Positions 9,628 through 18,731 are shown, counted from the stretch's first letter. The stretch: DNA of 64,000 nt from Paenibacillus kribbensis (GCF_002240415.1 NZ_CP020028.1:4055501-4119500); one strand, 5' to 3'. Translations and numbers: made by a program. Notes: generated by a model from the letters alone, not told the origin.

Positions 9628-9658
9628 CTTCCAGAACCACATCTAATGGTCCTGGAAG
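9628..9658 (-). terminator. Terminator after the YcgT-like reductase gene
   Basis: CTTCCAGAACCA and TGGTCCTGGAAG pair with one mismatch around a short loop; on the minus strand the stem is followed by TTTTTTATATAC. It lies 50 nt beyond the reductase stop codon. Confidence 0.85.
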
Positions 9659-9707
9659 CTCCTTTATGCCCTGCTTATTCTATTCATATTCAGCCTGTTC
9701 CCGTTGC

Positions 9708-10742
9708 CTACTCCAAGACACCCAACTCACGGTTCTTTTCCTTGAAACGGCTGTTATGGGAGGATACATAAGCCGCTTTGTCTGCTGAAGGATCAATGTA
9801 TAGCTTGGCACTATTCAGTGCAAGGGCAGCATCCGTGAACGTACCTGCAATCAGATACAGCTTGCTTCCGTACTCGACAAAATCACCTGCGGCAAAAATC
9901 CCAGGTACATTCGTTTCCAGCTTTTCACTCACCCGGGCATGCCACTCTCCCATATCCAGTCCCCAATCCCGAATCGGACCGAAATCGGATTTCAGACCAT
10001 GATTCACGATAACAGCATCGACATTCAGTATCTGGGTTTCACCCGTCTCTACATGACTGATCGTCACCTGCTCAATCGTTTCTCCGTTGCTGCTATGTAG
10101 CTGACTCACTGCATAAGGCGTGAGGACTTGGACCGAAGACGTTTTCATACGAGCTACATTTTTTTCATGTCCGCCAAAATGATCCCGCCGATGTACGACG
10201 GTCACACTCGCCGCAATAGACTCCAATTCATTCGCCCAATCCACCGCCGAATTGCCTCCGCCGGAAATCAGAACATGCTTGCCCCGGAACGGCTCCAGCT
10301 CCTGCACGGTATAATGCAGGTTCGTAACCTCATAACGGTCGGCCCCTTCAATCTCCAGCTTGGCCATTTTGAGAATGCCATAGCCTACTGCCAGTATAAC
10401 GGTACGGGTCCAATGCTGCTCCCCTGTTGCAGAGGTCAGCAGGAAGGTTCCATCATCTTGCCGATCCAAGCCTGTAATCTGCTGCCCCAGCACAATCGTA
10501 GGCTCGAATGTTCGCGCCTGCTGCTCCAACTGGTCGATCAGCTTTTCACATAAAATCGGGGTTACTCCCCCAACATCCCATATCATCTTCTCCGGGTATA
10601 TGCGCATCCGTCCGCCCAGCTCATGCTTGGCTTCGATCAGCTTGGTTTTCATATCTCTCATTCCACTATAAAATGCGGTATACATTCCGGCAGGACCACC
10701 GCCGATAATCGTTACATCATATAATTCCAAGGACTCTGTCAC
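9708..10742 (-). CDS. Thioredoxin-reductase-like ferredoxin/flavodoxin-NADP reductase (YcgT/YumC type)
   Basis: A 344-residue FAD- and NADPH-binding flavoprotein of the TrxR-like ferredoxin-NADP reductase family. The FAD motif is [16 protein letters not shown] (residues 11-26), the NADPH motif [15 protein letters not shown], and the C-terminal FAD motif [14 protein letters not shown]. The CxxC pair of true thioredoxin reductases is absent, as expected for YumC/YcgT. B. subtilis YcgT is Fur-regulated; here a perfect Fur box lies 49 nt upstream. A role in electron supply for reductive iron release from siderophores is a reasonable inference. Confidence 0.92.
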   Translation of the reverse strand: MTESLELYDVTIIGGGPAGMYTAFYSGMRDMKTKLIEAKHELGGRMRIYPEKMIWDVGGVTPILCEKLIDQLEQQARTFEPTIVLGQQITGLDRQDDGTFLLTSATGEQHWTRTVILAVGYGILKMAKLEIEGADRYEVTNLHYTVQELEPFRGKHVLISGGGNSAVDWANELESIAASVTVVHRRDHFGGHEKNVARMKTSSVQVLTPYAVSQLHSSNGETIEQVTISHVETGETQILNVDAVIVNHGLKSDFGPIRDWGLDMGEWHARVSEKLETNVPGIFAAGDFVEYGSKLYLIAGTFTDAALALNSAKLYIDPSADKAAYVSSHNSRFKEKNRELGVLE

Positions 10743-10790
10743 TCTGCAACTCTCCCTATCTTAGCGTAATCTGTCTGCTTCTATTATAGG

Positions 10791-10805
10791 TGATAATAAT
10801 TATCA
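10791..10805. promoter_or_regulatory. Fur box upstream of the YcgT-like reductase
   Basis: TGATAATAATTATCA is a perfect 7-1-7 match to the Fur consensus and is followed by ATATCAATT, a partial further half-site. It places this reductase in the same iron-starvation regulon as dhb and feu. Confidence 0.92.
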
Positions 10806-10867
10806 ATATCAATTAAGAAATAAAAACATGACAAAGTTTTATTGATATTGCTGTTGCTTAATTAAAT

Positions 10868-10895
10868 AACCCGTCAGGCCAGTGCCTGACAGGTT
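10868..10895 (-). terminator. Probable terminator after the cytolysin gene
   Basis: AACCCGTCAGGC and GCCTGACAGGTT pair with one mismatch around CAGT. On the minus strand the stem is followed by ATTTAATTAA, not a clean T run, so termination efficiency is uncertain. It is about 80 nt beyond the cytolysin stop codon. Confidence 0.6.
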
Positions 10896-10977
10896 CCGTT
10901 TACACGTAAAGAATGTATAAGTTTTCGCCACATTTTATTTATTCCATACAACAATAAGCGAACAAGCGGGGGCTCTT

Positions 10978-12480
10978 CTAGTGATTAATGGATGATTTAG
11001 GATATAATGTCGTTCCCCAAATGGATACTTTTATATCGCTGGTTAACGGAACGTTAGTCTCATCTATAACGGTTCTCCACCAATCCCAGGCAAGCCCTGT
11101 GCACTCCTCGGCGAAAATTCTAATGTTCTTGGCATTAGCCGGAATTGGGATCACTGTCGAGTAATGCGCTGTTTTATTTTTTCTATTTTCTTTCCAGGTT
11201 TTATGAGTAATGATCTCTTGCCCATTTTCATCAAATGTAAACTCATCCCAGGATACTTCAAAGCGGGCCACATAAGCGCCACTATGGTCAAGTGTGATTT
11301 TCCCTTTGGTATATTCCGTTGTTTTCGTCTCAACATACTCTGTATTGTTGTGAACCGCAGCTATGGAATTATCTTTCAAAAAAACACTCGTATACGAAAT
11401 AGGGTAACCTGGATTTTTGCTGCTATATTCTGCATTGTCCTTGATTACTTCCTGAATAACGGAGTAGTCTTTCGAGACAATCTGGTTATGTGCTTGCGCA
11501 TCTCCGCCTAATACAACAGCTGTAAACGAGCTTTTTTCATAGATGTCCTTGTACTTTCCGCTAGTTTGTATGCTAGGATCTTTGAGCAGTAATTTAAATG
11601 CCGTTTGTACGTCACTGCTCTTTGAATCCGTTTCTAGCTTCACGTAAATAGTTCGGCCGTAAGCGACATTGGATACCATTAATGGCGGAGTTTCATCACT
11701 TACCCCTTTACGGACTAATTCGGCAAACGTCACACTGTCGTCAAACAGGTCTGATGGATTGTTGGGAGAAGCAGCGGTTACGGTATAAAAAATTTGTTTG
11801 TAAGCAGCAACCATTACCCTTTTCTCACCGCTTGCTACTGCGCTATAGTCGATTCCAAGCGTATTGTCAAGCACCTTGGCGTTTACATTCAGCGCACTGG
11901 CAATTTGACTTTCGCTGTGTACCATAGCTTCCGAGTATTGTAATCTCGCAGGCAATGTATGGGTACTGGAATACTTTTCATCCCAGGTCGACAGGAGTTG
12001 AGCAATGGCCCCAGAAACGCTGCCGTATGCTGGATTTTGAACCGTTATTGTATTTTCACTCTTTAAGCCAGGAAGATCAATGCTGATATCCAACGGTTTT
12101 CTGGCAGTCATAACCAAATTGGGCTGATTATTCACAAAGTCTTCATTTGCAAGCTGTATGGCGCCTGGATAAGTACGATTTGCAATTGAGTCAACAATGG
12201 AGATATCCATGGGTGAAGTTGCGATCGTATTTTTAGTCCGTTCTACTACGATAAATTTATCATTTGCTTGGCGGCCTTCTTTGGGAACAAAGCTGTTGAT
12301 TTGATCGCCTTTTGTACTCAAGACCACGTTGCGATCATAATTCAGATTAGCGATTCCGGCATCAATATCATGGAGTTCGTTTGGAGCAGCGAAAGAAATA
12401 CTTGAGTAAGTAAACACCTGAAAGCTTACCAGTAAACTAACGAGTACCCTTGTTCCCTTCATAAAACTTTTACTTTTCAT
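10978..12480 (-). CDS. Secreted cholesterol-dependent cytolysin (alveolysin/thiol-activated family)
   Basis: A 500-residue pore-forming toxin that binds membrane cholesterol, oligomerises into rings and inserts beta-hairpins. The N-terminal signal peptide (basic MKSKSFMKGTR, hydrophobic core to about residue 31, cleavage near SISFA-APNE) directs secretion. The diagnostic undecapeptide is ECTGLAWDWWR (459-469), with Asp in place of the usual Glu, and includes the single Cys460. The cholesterol-recognition Thr-Leu pair is T491-L492 in IWGTTLYP. The length equals that of alveolysin-type toxins. It is a single gene with its own terminator; no activator site was recognised. The family call is secure; target cells cannot be inferred. 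Confidence 0.96.
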   Translation of the reverse strand: MKSKSFMKGTRVLVSLLVSFQVFTYSSISFAAPNELHDIDAGIANLNYDRNVVLSTKGDQINSFVPKEGRQANDKFIVVERTKNTIATSPMDISIVDSIANRTYPGAIQLANEDFVNNQPNLVMTARKPLDISIDLPGLKSENTITVQNPAYGSVSGAIAQLLSTWDEKYSSTHTLPARLQYSEAMVHSESQIASALNVNAKVLDNTLGIDYSAVASGEKRVMVAAYKQIFYTVTAASPNNPSDLFDDSVTFAELVRKGVSDETPPLMVSNVAYGRTIYVKLETDSKSSDVQTAFKLLLKDPSIQTSGKYKDIYEKSSFTAVVLGGDAQAHNQIVSKDYSVIQEVIKDNAEYSSKNPGYPISYTSVFLKDNSIAAVHNNTEYVETKTTEYTKGKITLDHSGAYVARFEVSWDEFTFDENGQEIITHKTWKENRKNKTAHYSTVIPIPANAKNIRIFAEECTGLAWDWWRTVIDETNVPLTSDIKVSIWGTTLYPKSSINH

Positions 12481-12657
12481 TTGAAACTCTCCTTATACAA
12501 AAAAATGGTATTATATTTTGTTTTATCGGTACTCGCCTAAAAAATGTTAGATGTCCAGAAACACTCCTGTAATTTATACATTAATTTTTTATTTTTTTCC
12601 AATTTGTAATCGTTTTCATAATCAAGCATGTCCTGCATCTATAGCGTGTTCAGCCTA

Positions 12658-13176
12658 TCATTCGATCCAAAACCGGTTTACACGGTTTCCGTCTTCTTCT
12701 ATGTAATCTGTGTCCGGCATTCCGCCGTTGCGGATAATTGTTTTTCTGGAGGCAATATTCTCGGAGTCGCATACGACCAAGGCTTTCGTAATACCCAGCT
12801 CTTTTGCTTTCTCCAGCGCCAAGGCCAGCATGCGAACAGCGTATCTGTTTCCCCGTGCCGAAGGACGGATACCGTAACCAATATGTCCCCCTGCATTGAA
12901 TAGGTGTTCGTTGAGTTCATGCCGGATATTCACCGCACCAACCACCTGCTCACTTGCATTTACAAGCCAGTATGTGGAGCTTTTAACCCAGCCTGCAGAC
13001 AGGTCAATTCCATGTTTCTGATTACTTAAAAACGTCAGCATTCCTTCAAAATCATACGGCTCTATAGAAATCACCCAAGGCACCATTGGCTCCTGGCTCT
13101 TTTTCCATTCTTCAAAAAATGAAAGATACGCTTTCCTCCATTCCCGAGCAGGCTCTACCAATTGGACGGTTTGCAT
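12658..13176 (-). CDS. GNAT-family N-acetyltransferase
   Basis: A 172-residue GNAT acetyltransferase. The acetyl-CoA loop is IRPSARGNRYAVRMLALALE (Q/RxxGxG/A-type turn), followed by a Motif-B-like VVCDSENIASRKTIIRNGG. The start at 13176 (MQTVQLVEP) follows GGAAG at 8-nt spacing and avoids overlap with the upstream gene. Acceptor unknown. It follows the APH-like kinase by 19 nt and the Nudix gene, so a small detoxification-type operon is likely. Confidence 0.85.
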   Translation of the reverse strand: MQTVQLVEPAREWRKAYLSFFEEWKKSQEPMVPWVISIEPYDFEGMLTFLSNQKHGIDLSAGWVKSSTYWLVNASEQVVGAVNIRHELNEHLFNAGGHIGYGIRPSARGNRYAVRMLALALEKAKELGITKALVVCDSENIASRKTIIRNGGMPDTDYIEEDGNRVNRFWIE

Positions 13177-13195
13177 GCCACTCACTTCCTTCACT

Positions 13196-14224
13196 TTATA
13201 TGTTTGAATGATCTGCCCATGATTTAAATATGTCAACGTCCGTGAATGTTTGGGCCCATTCTGCAAAAGAGAGCTTGTCATCCCAAGTGACTTGCTTCAT
13301 CGCTTTGGCACATCCCCAGTTGAGAATTTGTTGATGCAGCATATGTACCCGGAATCGCTCCATAAATCCTTCTTTGGCGTTCATCCCTTTGAAGTAAACG
13401 GCAAGAAAATGTTGGGCCAGCTCTTTCTCCCCGTTTTCCAGATACATGGTAGTTATCTTCGGAAGGTCTGCAACCCCATCGCCAAAATAAGCTGTCGTAA
13501 AATCAAAAAGCCCACTAATTCTCCAGCCGTTTTCCCCGTTCTGCACAAGAACATTTTGCGGTTTAAAATCCCCCATCACAAATGCGGCCGCTTCCAGTTG
13601 ATCGAATGCTTGACGTGAGCCTTCCAACATTTCCTCTACCCATTCCAGATCCTGTGCAGTAATGTCCGAGTATTTTTGGGCATCCTCTAGCCAGTATCGA
13701 ATTCTTGCATACAACCATGCCTGATAAGAGATTTCAAAAGGGCGAATGGCCAGAGTCGCTGTATCCAGCTCCCCACTGTTCTTAACCTTCCAGCTATGAA
13801 GCTCCAGCAGGGCAACAGCAAGCTTTTCAGCTATTTGCTGTTTATCCAGTGAAGTCAGCTTGGCTTGCGGTTCAAGTGTATGTATGTGCTCCCCGTATAA
13901 ACGGGGCATAATGGCGTAGCTCCAGCCAAAAATGTCCTCCGTATCATCCACCAGATACGGTGCCGGCACAGGAATTGAAGTCCGTCTGTGCAGCTGCTCC
14001 ACCATATACCTTTCTTCCACCCATTGTCCCGAAAAAAGCGGGTTTCCCTTTAACACAAACTGTCCGGCCGTTGACGAAATATAGAGGGTTTGTCCCATCA
14101 CTCCTTCTGCCGTTTTTTCGGAAGACAGCAGACGCCCCAAATCGAAACGATCCAGCACCCTCTGCAATTGATTATCCGTAACCTCTCCTAGCCGATTAGA
14201 TGAAAAATAAATCGTCGTCGTCAT
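13196..14224 (-). CDS. Aminoglycoside phosphotransferase-fold kinase
   Basis: A 342-residue protein of the APH/choline kinase fold. The catalytic loop reads FVMGDFKPQNVLVQ, with Asp and Asn present but the usual His of HGD replaced by Met, and the Mg-binding motif is GLFDFTTAYFGDG. The N-lobe holds GQFVLKGNPLF (likely ATP-binding Lys). These proteins phosphorylate small molecules; antibiotic resistance cannot be assumed. It begins 2 nt after the Nudix stop codon, indicating translational coupling. Confidence 0.8.
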   Translation of the reverse strand: MTTTIYFSSNRLGEVTDNQLQRVLDRFDLGRLLSSEKTAEGVMGQTLYISSTAGQFVLKGNPLFSGQWVEERYMVEQLHRRTSIPVPAPYLVDDTEDIFGWSYAIMPRLYGEHIHTLEPQAKLTSLDKQQIAEKLAVALLELHSWKVKNSGELDTATLAIRPFEISYQAWLYARIRYWLEDAQKYSDITAQDLEWVEEMLEGSRQAFDQLEAAAFVMGDFKPQNVLVQNGENGWRISGLFDFTTAYFGDGVADLPKITTMYLENGEKELAQHFLAVYFKGMNAKEGFMERFRVHMLHQQILNWGCAKAMKQVTWDDKLSFAEWAQTFTDVDIFKSWADHSNI

Positions 14225-14226
14225 CT

Positions 14227-14718
14227 CTATACCCCATAATTTTTAATCGTTGCTTCGAGGGTTTCGTCCGTATCCGCCAGCCACACGAGACTATTCTCGA
14301 ACGTTCCCGGCTCGAAAAACAAGGGAAATCTCCGCTTGAACCAATCCTGCATCGGCAGGTTGAGCGCCTCCTTCATATCCACCCATAGCAGCTCTCCCTC
14401 GGGGGGATTATTCAATAGTTCACCTTCCGTTGCTGTAGCCAAATAGTTAAATACCATGTATCTCAGCCCTTGGCTCGGGTCACAATATTCGTCAATTCCT
14501 TTAAATATAATTTCCTTAACCGTTAATCCCGTTTCTTCCTTCACTTCACGAATAGCCCCATCCACAATACTCTCTGGAAACTCTACTTTCCCTCCTGGGG
14601 CAATGTAGCCTGGAAAACCCTTTTTATCCGGTCTATTAATGAGCAATACCTTGGTTCCGTCCTGAACCATACACATGGTATATAATTTGTGTGTCACTTC
14701 CGTGGTCAATCCGATCAA
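14227..14718 (-). CDS. Nudix hydrolase (MutT/8-oxo-dGTP diphosphatase-like)
   Basis: A 163-residue Nudix hydrolase cleaving nucleoside diphosphates linked to another moiety. The full Nudix box is present: Gly43, Glu49 and REVKEETGL at 57-65. PGYIAPGGKVEFPES resembles oxidised-nucleotide hydrolases, but the substrate is not fixed by the sequence. First gene of a tightly spaced trio with the APH-like kinase and a GNAT. Confidence 0.88.
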   Translation of the reverse strand: MIGLTTEVTHKLYTMCMVQDGTKVLLINRPDKKGFPGYIAPGGKVEFPESIVDGAIREVKEETGLTVKEIIFKGIDEYCDPSQGLRYMVFNYLATATEGELLNNPPEGELLWVDMKEALNLPMQDWFKRRFPLFFEPGTFENSLVWLADTDETLEATIKNYGV

Positions 14719-14819
14719 ACCCTTCTTTATTCATTCTTCTCTTACTCTAGCGCAATCGCTACGAGTTGTCACAATCCCTCGTCAAACAATTGTAATCCTA
14801 TGATTTCAAAGGCAACGCC

Positions 14820-15248
14820 TCAGTAGATATTTTTCTTGTAATAGTAGTGTTTAAAGCCTCGGGGAGCGTCATCAATGACACCGACCACTTCGTATCCATG
14901 CTTTTCATAAAATTCGGGTGCTTGAAAAGTAAACGTGTTAAGCTGAATAAACGTACAGCCTTTATCTTTAGCGATTTGTTCGATTTCACCAAGCAGCTGC
15001 GAGCCATAGCCCGCTCCTCTATAGCGCTGATCTACCCACAAAATATCAACCTCTACCCAGTTCCAGCACAGTACACTTAGGAGGCCGCCAATGACCTGGC
15101 CGTCTTCATCTTTGAGAATAAGATTAATCTCTTCATACTGGGTTCGAATATCTGCAGGTACATGTTTCGCATTAAATTCAATCAATTTGTTTCTGACCAA
15201 ACGCGCTTCATCTCTACTGCTCCGACTCATTTGAGTTCTCAGCGTCAT
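14820..15248 (-). CDS. GNAT-family N-acetyltransferase
   Basis: A 142-residue acetyltransferase with the acetyl-CoA signature VDQRYRGAGYGSQLLGEIEQ and the C-terminal APEFYEKHGYEVVGVIDD. The start at 15248 (MTLRTQMS) has GGAGG 9 nt upstream; a start at 15323 would add 25 residues of unlikely sequence. The acceptor is unknown. It is monocistronic. Confidence 0.87.
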   Translation of the reverse strand: MTLRTQMSRSSRDEARLVRNKLIEFNAKHVPADIRTQYEEINLILKDEDGQVIGGLLSVLCWNWVEVDILWVDQRYRGAGYGSQLLGEIEQIAKDKGCTFIQLNTFTFQAPEFYEKHGYEVVGVIDDAPRGFKHYYYKKNIY

Positions 15249-15406
15249 GACATAAATCCTCCAATTTTCCAATGTGTCATTAAAACAGGGTTCTACTGTT
15301 ATATATTGTATATTTTTTTGCAAGCCTAGTCACTTACTTCATTTTTGAAAGTCTGGATTCAGGGGCGATCTTTGGAGGTATGTATGCAAAATACTTAAGT
15401 AGACGT

Positions 15407-15445
15407 AAAAAGCAGCTGCCGGGTTGTTAGACCTGCAACTGCTTT
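15407..15445 (-). terminator. Terminator after the secreted beta-solenoid gene
   Basis: On the minus strand AAAGCAGTTGCAGG pairs with CCCGGCAGCTGCTTT across a short loop and is followed by TTTTTACG. It lies 45 nt past the stop codon at 15490. Confidence 0.85.
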
Positions 15446-15489
15446 ATGAGGATAGATTTAATGACTGACCTCTATCATCTAGCTGCTCA

Positions 15490-16956
15490 TCAATTGCTGA
15501 CTGGAGTCAGTTTGCCGCCGCCGGACAACGAAATCGTCTCCCCGTTCAACCAGCTATTTGCACTCGCACTTGCATCATAATAAATCGTGTGTCCGTTATC
15601 TACGATGTTTGAGAGTTTAGCATCACTGTCTGTCAAAGTGGTCAGATAGGAATCCGCTGTAACGATCCATTTGCTCGTTTTGTCCAGCGTTAAGTCAACC
15701 GATTTGGCTGTGTTTTCCGGATTAATAGCCCCCTTCAGGGTTGTCTTGTTTTTCAGGTTAGCTGTAATGGAGCTGATTTTGTCAGCAGTGATGCTGCCCG
15801 GCAATGTTTGGTTGTCTGCGTTAAGCGTTACATTAGCTCCGTTAGAGCCTGTGGTCCCCCATCTATCCGCAGCAGCGTTCAGCAGCACGCCTGTATTTCC
15901 TTTTAATGTGGCCCCTTTCAGATTAACCACCGCTTCTGTATTGGTAGAGTAAAAGATAGGGCCTGCTTTGGCTGTCAATGTACCGCCATTCATCGTAAAG
16001 ACGGTGGTTCCGACCTCGGCATCACCCGAGAAGCTTTGGTACAGCATAACTCCACGATCTACCTCTCCGGACAAACTGGTGTTATTAACTGTAATGCTGT
16101 TTCTGCCTTCAATGACGGCAGCTTCCGATCCGGTTGCTTTTAAATCCGAATTGGACACTGTGATAGTGCCTGTTGAATAGATACCAGGGGAACCTTTTCC
16201 TGTCGTTTTGCCTGTTGCCTTGGTTACATTGATCGTACCATTTCCCCGGTCTGTCGCAATAGCGGCGGAATGCTCCCCAGCCGTTTTGATTTTAACATTC
16301 GTTCCATTAACCGTTCCCTTTAGGGTAGCATCCAGTCCACGCGAGGAATTGGCGCTGGTCTGAATGGTCACATCTTTCACATGAATGGTAGAACCTTCGC
16401 CTGTTGCAAAAACAGCATTGGCCCCATCGGCATCCGTCTTAACGGTAGAATCCGACAACTGAATAGTGCTGGCAGAAGCGGCCAAAACTCCGGCGTTCAG
16501 GCCATAAAAGTTGCTGTAATCATCCGATGATGTTGCGCCTTTTTTAGACAAGGTGGACTTGGTAAGTGTTAATTTGCCACTATCAGTTACCTTGACAATT
16601 GACTGATCTGCCTGATCAGCTGCAATCGTCTGCTTGGTCAGGGTTACACTTTTACCGCTTTGTGTGTACTTTGCTGTTCCGTTGTCTGTATAGCTGTCTG
16701 AGCCTTCACCTGGTTTTCCGCTTGGCGGTTCGCCATCCGGGGGTGTTCCCTCAGGAGGTGCCTCTACCGTTGCACTGGTATCTGTGGTGGTACTGTCTGT
16801 AGAAGTTGTTGTAGAGGAGTCCTCTTGAGTGGCAGCTACAGACGTCGAAGTAGAAACTTCGGTCGTATCGTCTGTCGATGAGCTGGCATAAGCGTATGAT
16901 GCAGTAATGGAAGCCAGCAGTACAGCTGTAGCCATAACATTCAATTTCTTTTTCAT
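15490..16956 (-). CDS. Secreted Thr/Ser-rich beta-solenoid protein
   Basis: A 488-residue exported protein of unknown function. A signal peptide (MKKKLNVMATAVLLASITAS, cleavage near AYA-SSS) is followed by a low-complexity Ser/Thr/Asp segment, then a Pro-rich hinge APPEGTPPDGEPPSGKP. About 380 residues of short repeats follow, such as TIQLSDSTVK, TIHVKDVTIQ and GTITVSNSDLK, typical of right-handed parallel beta-helices. No catalytic residues or LPXTG anchor are seen. The start at 16956 is set by AAAAGGG at 9-nt spacing. Such proteins are often surface or carbohydrate-binding. The next genes (FlxA-like and a PPEGGP-containing protein) may form a locus with it. Confidence 0.75.
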   Translation of the reverse strand: MKKKLNVMATAVLLASITASYAYASSSTDDTTEVSTSTSVAATQEDSSTTTSTDSTTTDTSATVEAPPEGTPPDGEPPSGKPGEGSDSYTDNGTAKYTQSGKSVTLTKQTIAADQADQSIVKVTDSGKLTLTKSTLSKKGATSSDDYSNFYGLNAGVLAASASTIQLSDSTVKTDADGANAVFATGEGSTIHVKDVTIQTSANSSRGLDATLKGTVNGTNVKIKTAGEHSAAIATDRGNGTINVTKATGKTTGKGSPGIYSTGTITVSNSDLKATGSEAAVIEGRNSITVNNTSLSGEVDRGVMLYQSFSGDAEVGTTVFTMNGGTLTAKAGPIFYSTNTEAVVNLKGATLKGNTGVLLNAAADRWGTTGSNGANVTLNADNQTLPGSITADKISSITANLKNKTTLKGAINPENTAKSVDLTLDKTSKWIVTADSYLTTLTDSDAKLSNIVDNGHTIYYDASASANSWLNGETISLSGGGKLTPVSN

Positions 16957-17140
16957 TACAATCATCCCTTTTCATAGAGTTTAATTGGGTGGAACTGTAT
17001 GCTTGGACTTGATGTATTTACAAGGTAGTGAGTAGCTCATAGGGCGTGCAATGCTTGTCCTTATCGGCTACACATTCATCTTAGAACAGCAGGTTGAAAA
17101 TAAAATGAGCGCTCACTGAAGGTTTGCTGAATGCTAAAAA

Positions 17141-17171
17141 AGCAGACCCTCCGGTGAGCGGAGAGCCTGCT
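17141..17171 (-). terminator. Terminator after the FlxA-like gene
   Basis: On the minus strand AGCAGGCTCTCCG and CGGAGGGTCTGCT form a stem around a short loop and are followed by TTTTTTAGC. It lies 56 nt past the stop codon at 17227 and separates this gene from the beta-solenoid gene. Confidence 0.85.
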
Positions 17172-17226
17172 AACTTCAAAAATCTATCGGCTTATTGTCT
17201 ATCGTACAAGAGAAGTGGCGAATGGT

Positions 17227-17580
17227 TTAAATCGAAATATCCAGTGATTTTCCAATGCCCGTAATATCGCTGCTGTTAGCATTGTTGATACGGGGCGCTT
17301 CTGTGTTGCTTGGAACGGACTTTTCCACTTTTGCAGCTGATGTGCTGCTGAATTGAGAGCTTTGCTGTGCAATTTGAGCTTCAATTTGTTTGATCTGCTG
17401 CTGAATCTGCTTCATTTTCGTTTCTTTTGTTTCTTTATTATCCTTACTCTGCTGTACTTTATTGTATTCCGCTTCAAGTTGAGCTTTGTGCTTTTCCAGG
17501 CTGGCTGTATCGTTAGTGCTGGATAAAGATGAAGTGCTTGCAACAGATATAGGACTGCTGGATGTCGACGAAATATTCAT
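17227..17580 (-). CDS. FlxA-like small coiled-coil protein
   Basis: A 117-residue protein with a Ser-rich N-terminus, a central coiled coil of about 55 residues (SLEKHKAQLEAEYNKVQQSK, then KMKQIQQQIKQIEAQIAQQS) and a Ser/Asn-rich tail. This layout matches the FlxA-like family, whose function is unknown. There is no signal peptide or membrane segment. It lies 51 nt after the next gene on the same strand, so the two are probably co-transcribed, and it has its own terminator. Confidence 0.6.
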   Translation of the reverse strand: MNISSTSSSPISVASTSSLSSTNDTASLEKHKAQLEAEYNKVQQSKDNKETKETKMKQIQQQIKQIEAQIAQQSSQFSSTSAAKVEKSVPSNTEAPRINNANSSDITGIGKSLDISI

Positions 17581-17631
17581 ATCATTTTCCCCTTTCAGGA
17601 TTTGGAAAAATCCTCACCTTTATAAAAGTAC

Positions 17632-18462
17632 TTACGATGACGATGAAACAGATTGCTCAAAAATCTTAGCGATTTTATCAAATAAAGCCGATATTTCCTC
17701 ATCGGACGCATTCGATTCGTCAGTATTTCCCATTGCGTTTTTCAGGGCAGAGAGCAGATCTGTTTCTGGATCATTCTCCAAAGTGGTCGACCCGGATACA
17801 GCACTGGAGCTCAGGATGCTTTGCAGATCACTCAGCAAGGATCTTTTTTCATCTATCGTAAGCTCTTGTTCAGATGAGGTACTATGATCCTCTTGGTTGG
17901 AGGTCTCCTGGATATTCCATGCAAATGGAGGCATAATTCCGCCCATGGCTTGCATCATAGGTGGCAGACCACTGCTATCAGCTTCTGGCTGGAATGGGCC
18001 CCCTTCAGGCGGCGGTGCAGGACGATTATTTTGAATCGTTTCTGCTACCTTATCAAATAGATCTGATACCTCCTCATCCGTTGCCGTGGAAAGATCCACA
18101 CCCGATAATAAGTCAGTAATCGAAGCCAATGGATTTTTCGTGCTGTTGGTGAGTTCATCTGCTTCAGAAGTCGTACTTGAAGACGTCAAATAACTTTGCA
18201 GATCAGACAACAGCGTTTTTTGTTGGTCCATAGTTAGTGTAAAAGTATCCTGGCTTCTGTCGTAAACGTTACTGTAGTTTTCCGTAGGTAGCGGTGTCTG
18301 CATTCCTCCTGCGTATTCTGCAAATTCCTTGCTCAATTCGAGTGAATCGTTAGATTTCCTGTGTGTAGTGTGAGCCGTGTTATTTAACCCGTTCTCGTTT
18401 GACTTCACCGTATTCGAATGATCGTAGGAAGTCGTGATTAGATGCCTGTTAATGGATAGTGA
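17632..18462 (-). CDS. Unrecognised protein with a tandem duplicated helical domain
   Basis: About 276 residues, no family recognised. Two copies of a roughly 70-residue unit are obvious: the first begins LTMDQQKTLLSDLQSYL and ends DEEVSDLFDKVAETIQ; the second begins LTIDEKRSLLSDLQSIL and ends DEEISALFDKIAKIFE. They flank a Pro-rich linker APPPEGGPFQPEADSSGLPP that resembles the hinge of the neighbouring secreted protein. The EF-like spacing of acidic residues in DLSTATDEEVSDLFDK could bind a cation, but this is speculative. The start is uncertain: TTG at 18462 has GAGGGG 7 nt upstream, whereas the ATG at 18489 has none. Confidence 0.6.
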   Translation of the reverse strand, partial: SLSINRHLITTSYDHSNTVKSNENGLNNTAHTTHRKSNDSLELSKEFAEYAGGMQTPLPTENYSNVYDRSQDTFTLTMDQQKTLLSDLQSYLTSSSTTSEADELTNSTKNPLASITDLLSGVDLSTATDEEVSDLFDKVAETIQNNRPAPPPEGGPFQPEADSSGLPPMMQAMGGIMPPFAWNIQETSNQEDHSTSSEQELTIDEKRSLLSDLQSILSSSAVSGSTTLENDPETDLLSALKNAMGNTDESNASDEEISALFDKIAKIFEQSVSSSS

Positions 18463-18608
18463 CAAAGTAGGTCCCCTCTCTGTGTACATAAATTTTTAGC
18501 AGTACACCTACCTTTCATCGGTAGCAAAACTGAATATAGCCTGAGGATACGCTGAAGGATAACTGAATGATCATCCCCCTCCTAAGACCTAGACTATAGT
18601 CAAGGAAA

Positions 18609-18630
18609 ATCCCCGCCGCAGGGCGGGGAT
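18609..18630. other. Strong hairpin in the divergent leader region
   Basis: ATCCCCGCC and GGCGGGGAT pair perfectly around GCAG. On the minus strand it is followed by TTTTCCTT, about 140 nt before the duplicated-domain gene, so it could act as a leader terminator. A second, weaker hairpin (CTACTCC with GGAGTA) lies immediately beside it. Function not established. Confidence 0.45.
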
Positions 18631-18731
18631 ATGAACCCTACTCCAGACAGGAGTAAGTATAGGGATAATTTGTTACTCTTAGCAGAGAATAAACGAACGT
18701 ATTCAGAAAACTGAAAGAAGGGGAACGGTTC

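Noticed and set aside
13196..14224. Aminoglycoside resistance gene
   Set aside because: The fold is right, but the catalytic His is replaced and the family is broad; resistance cannot be claimed.
18609..18655. Known riboswitch
   Set aside because: Two simple hairpins without any aptamer core that I recognise; left as a possible leader structure.
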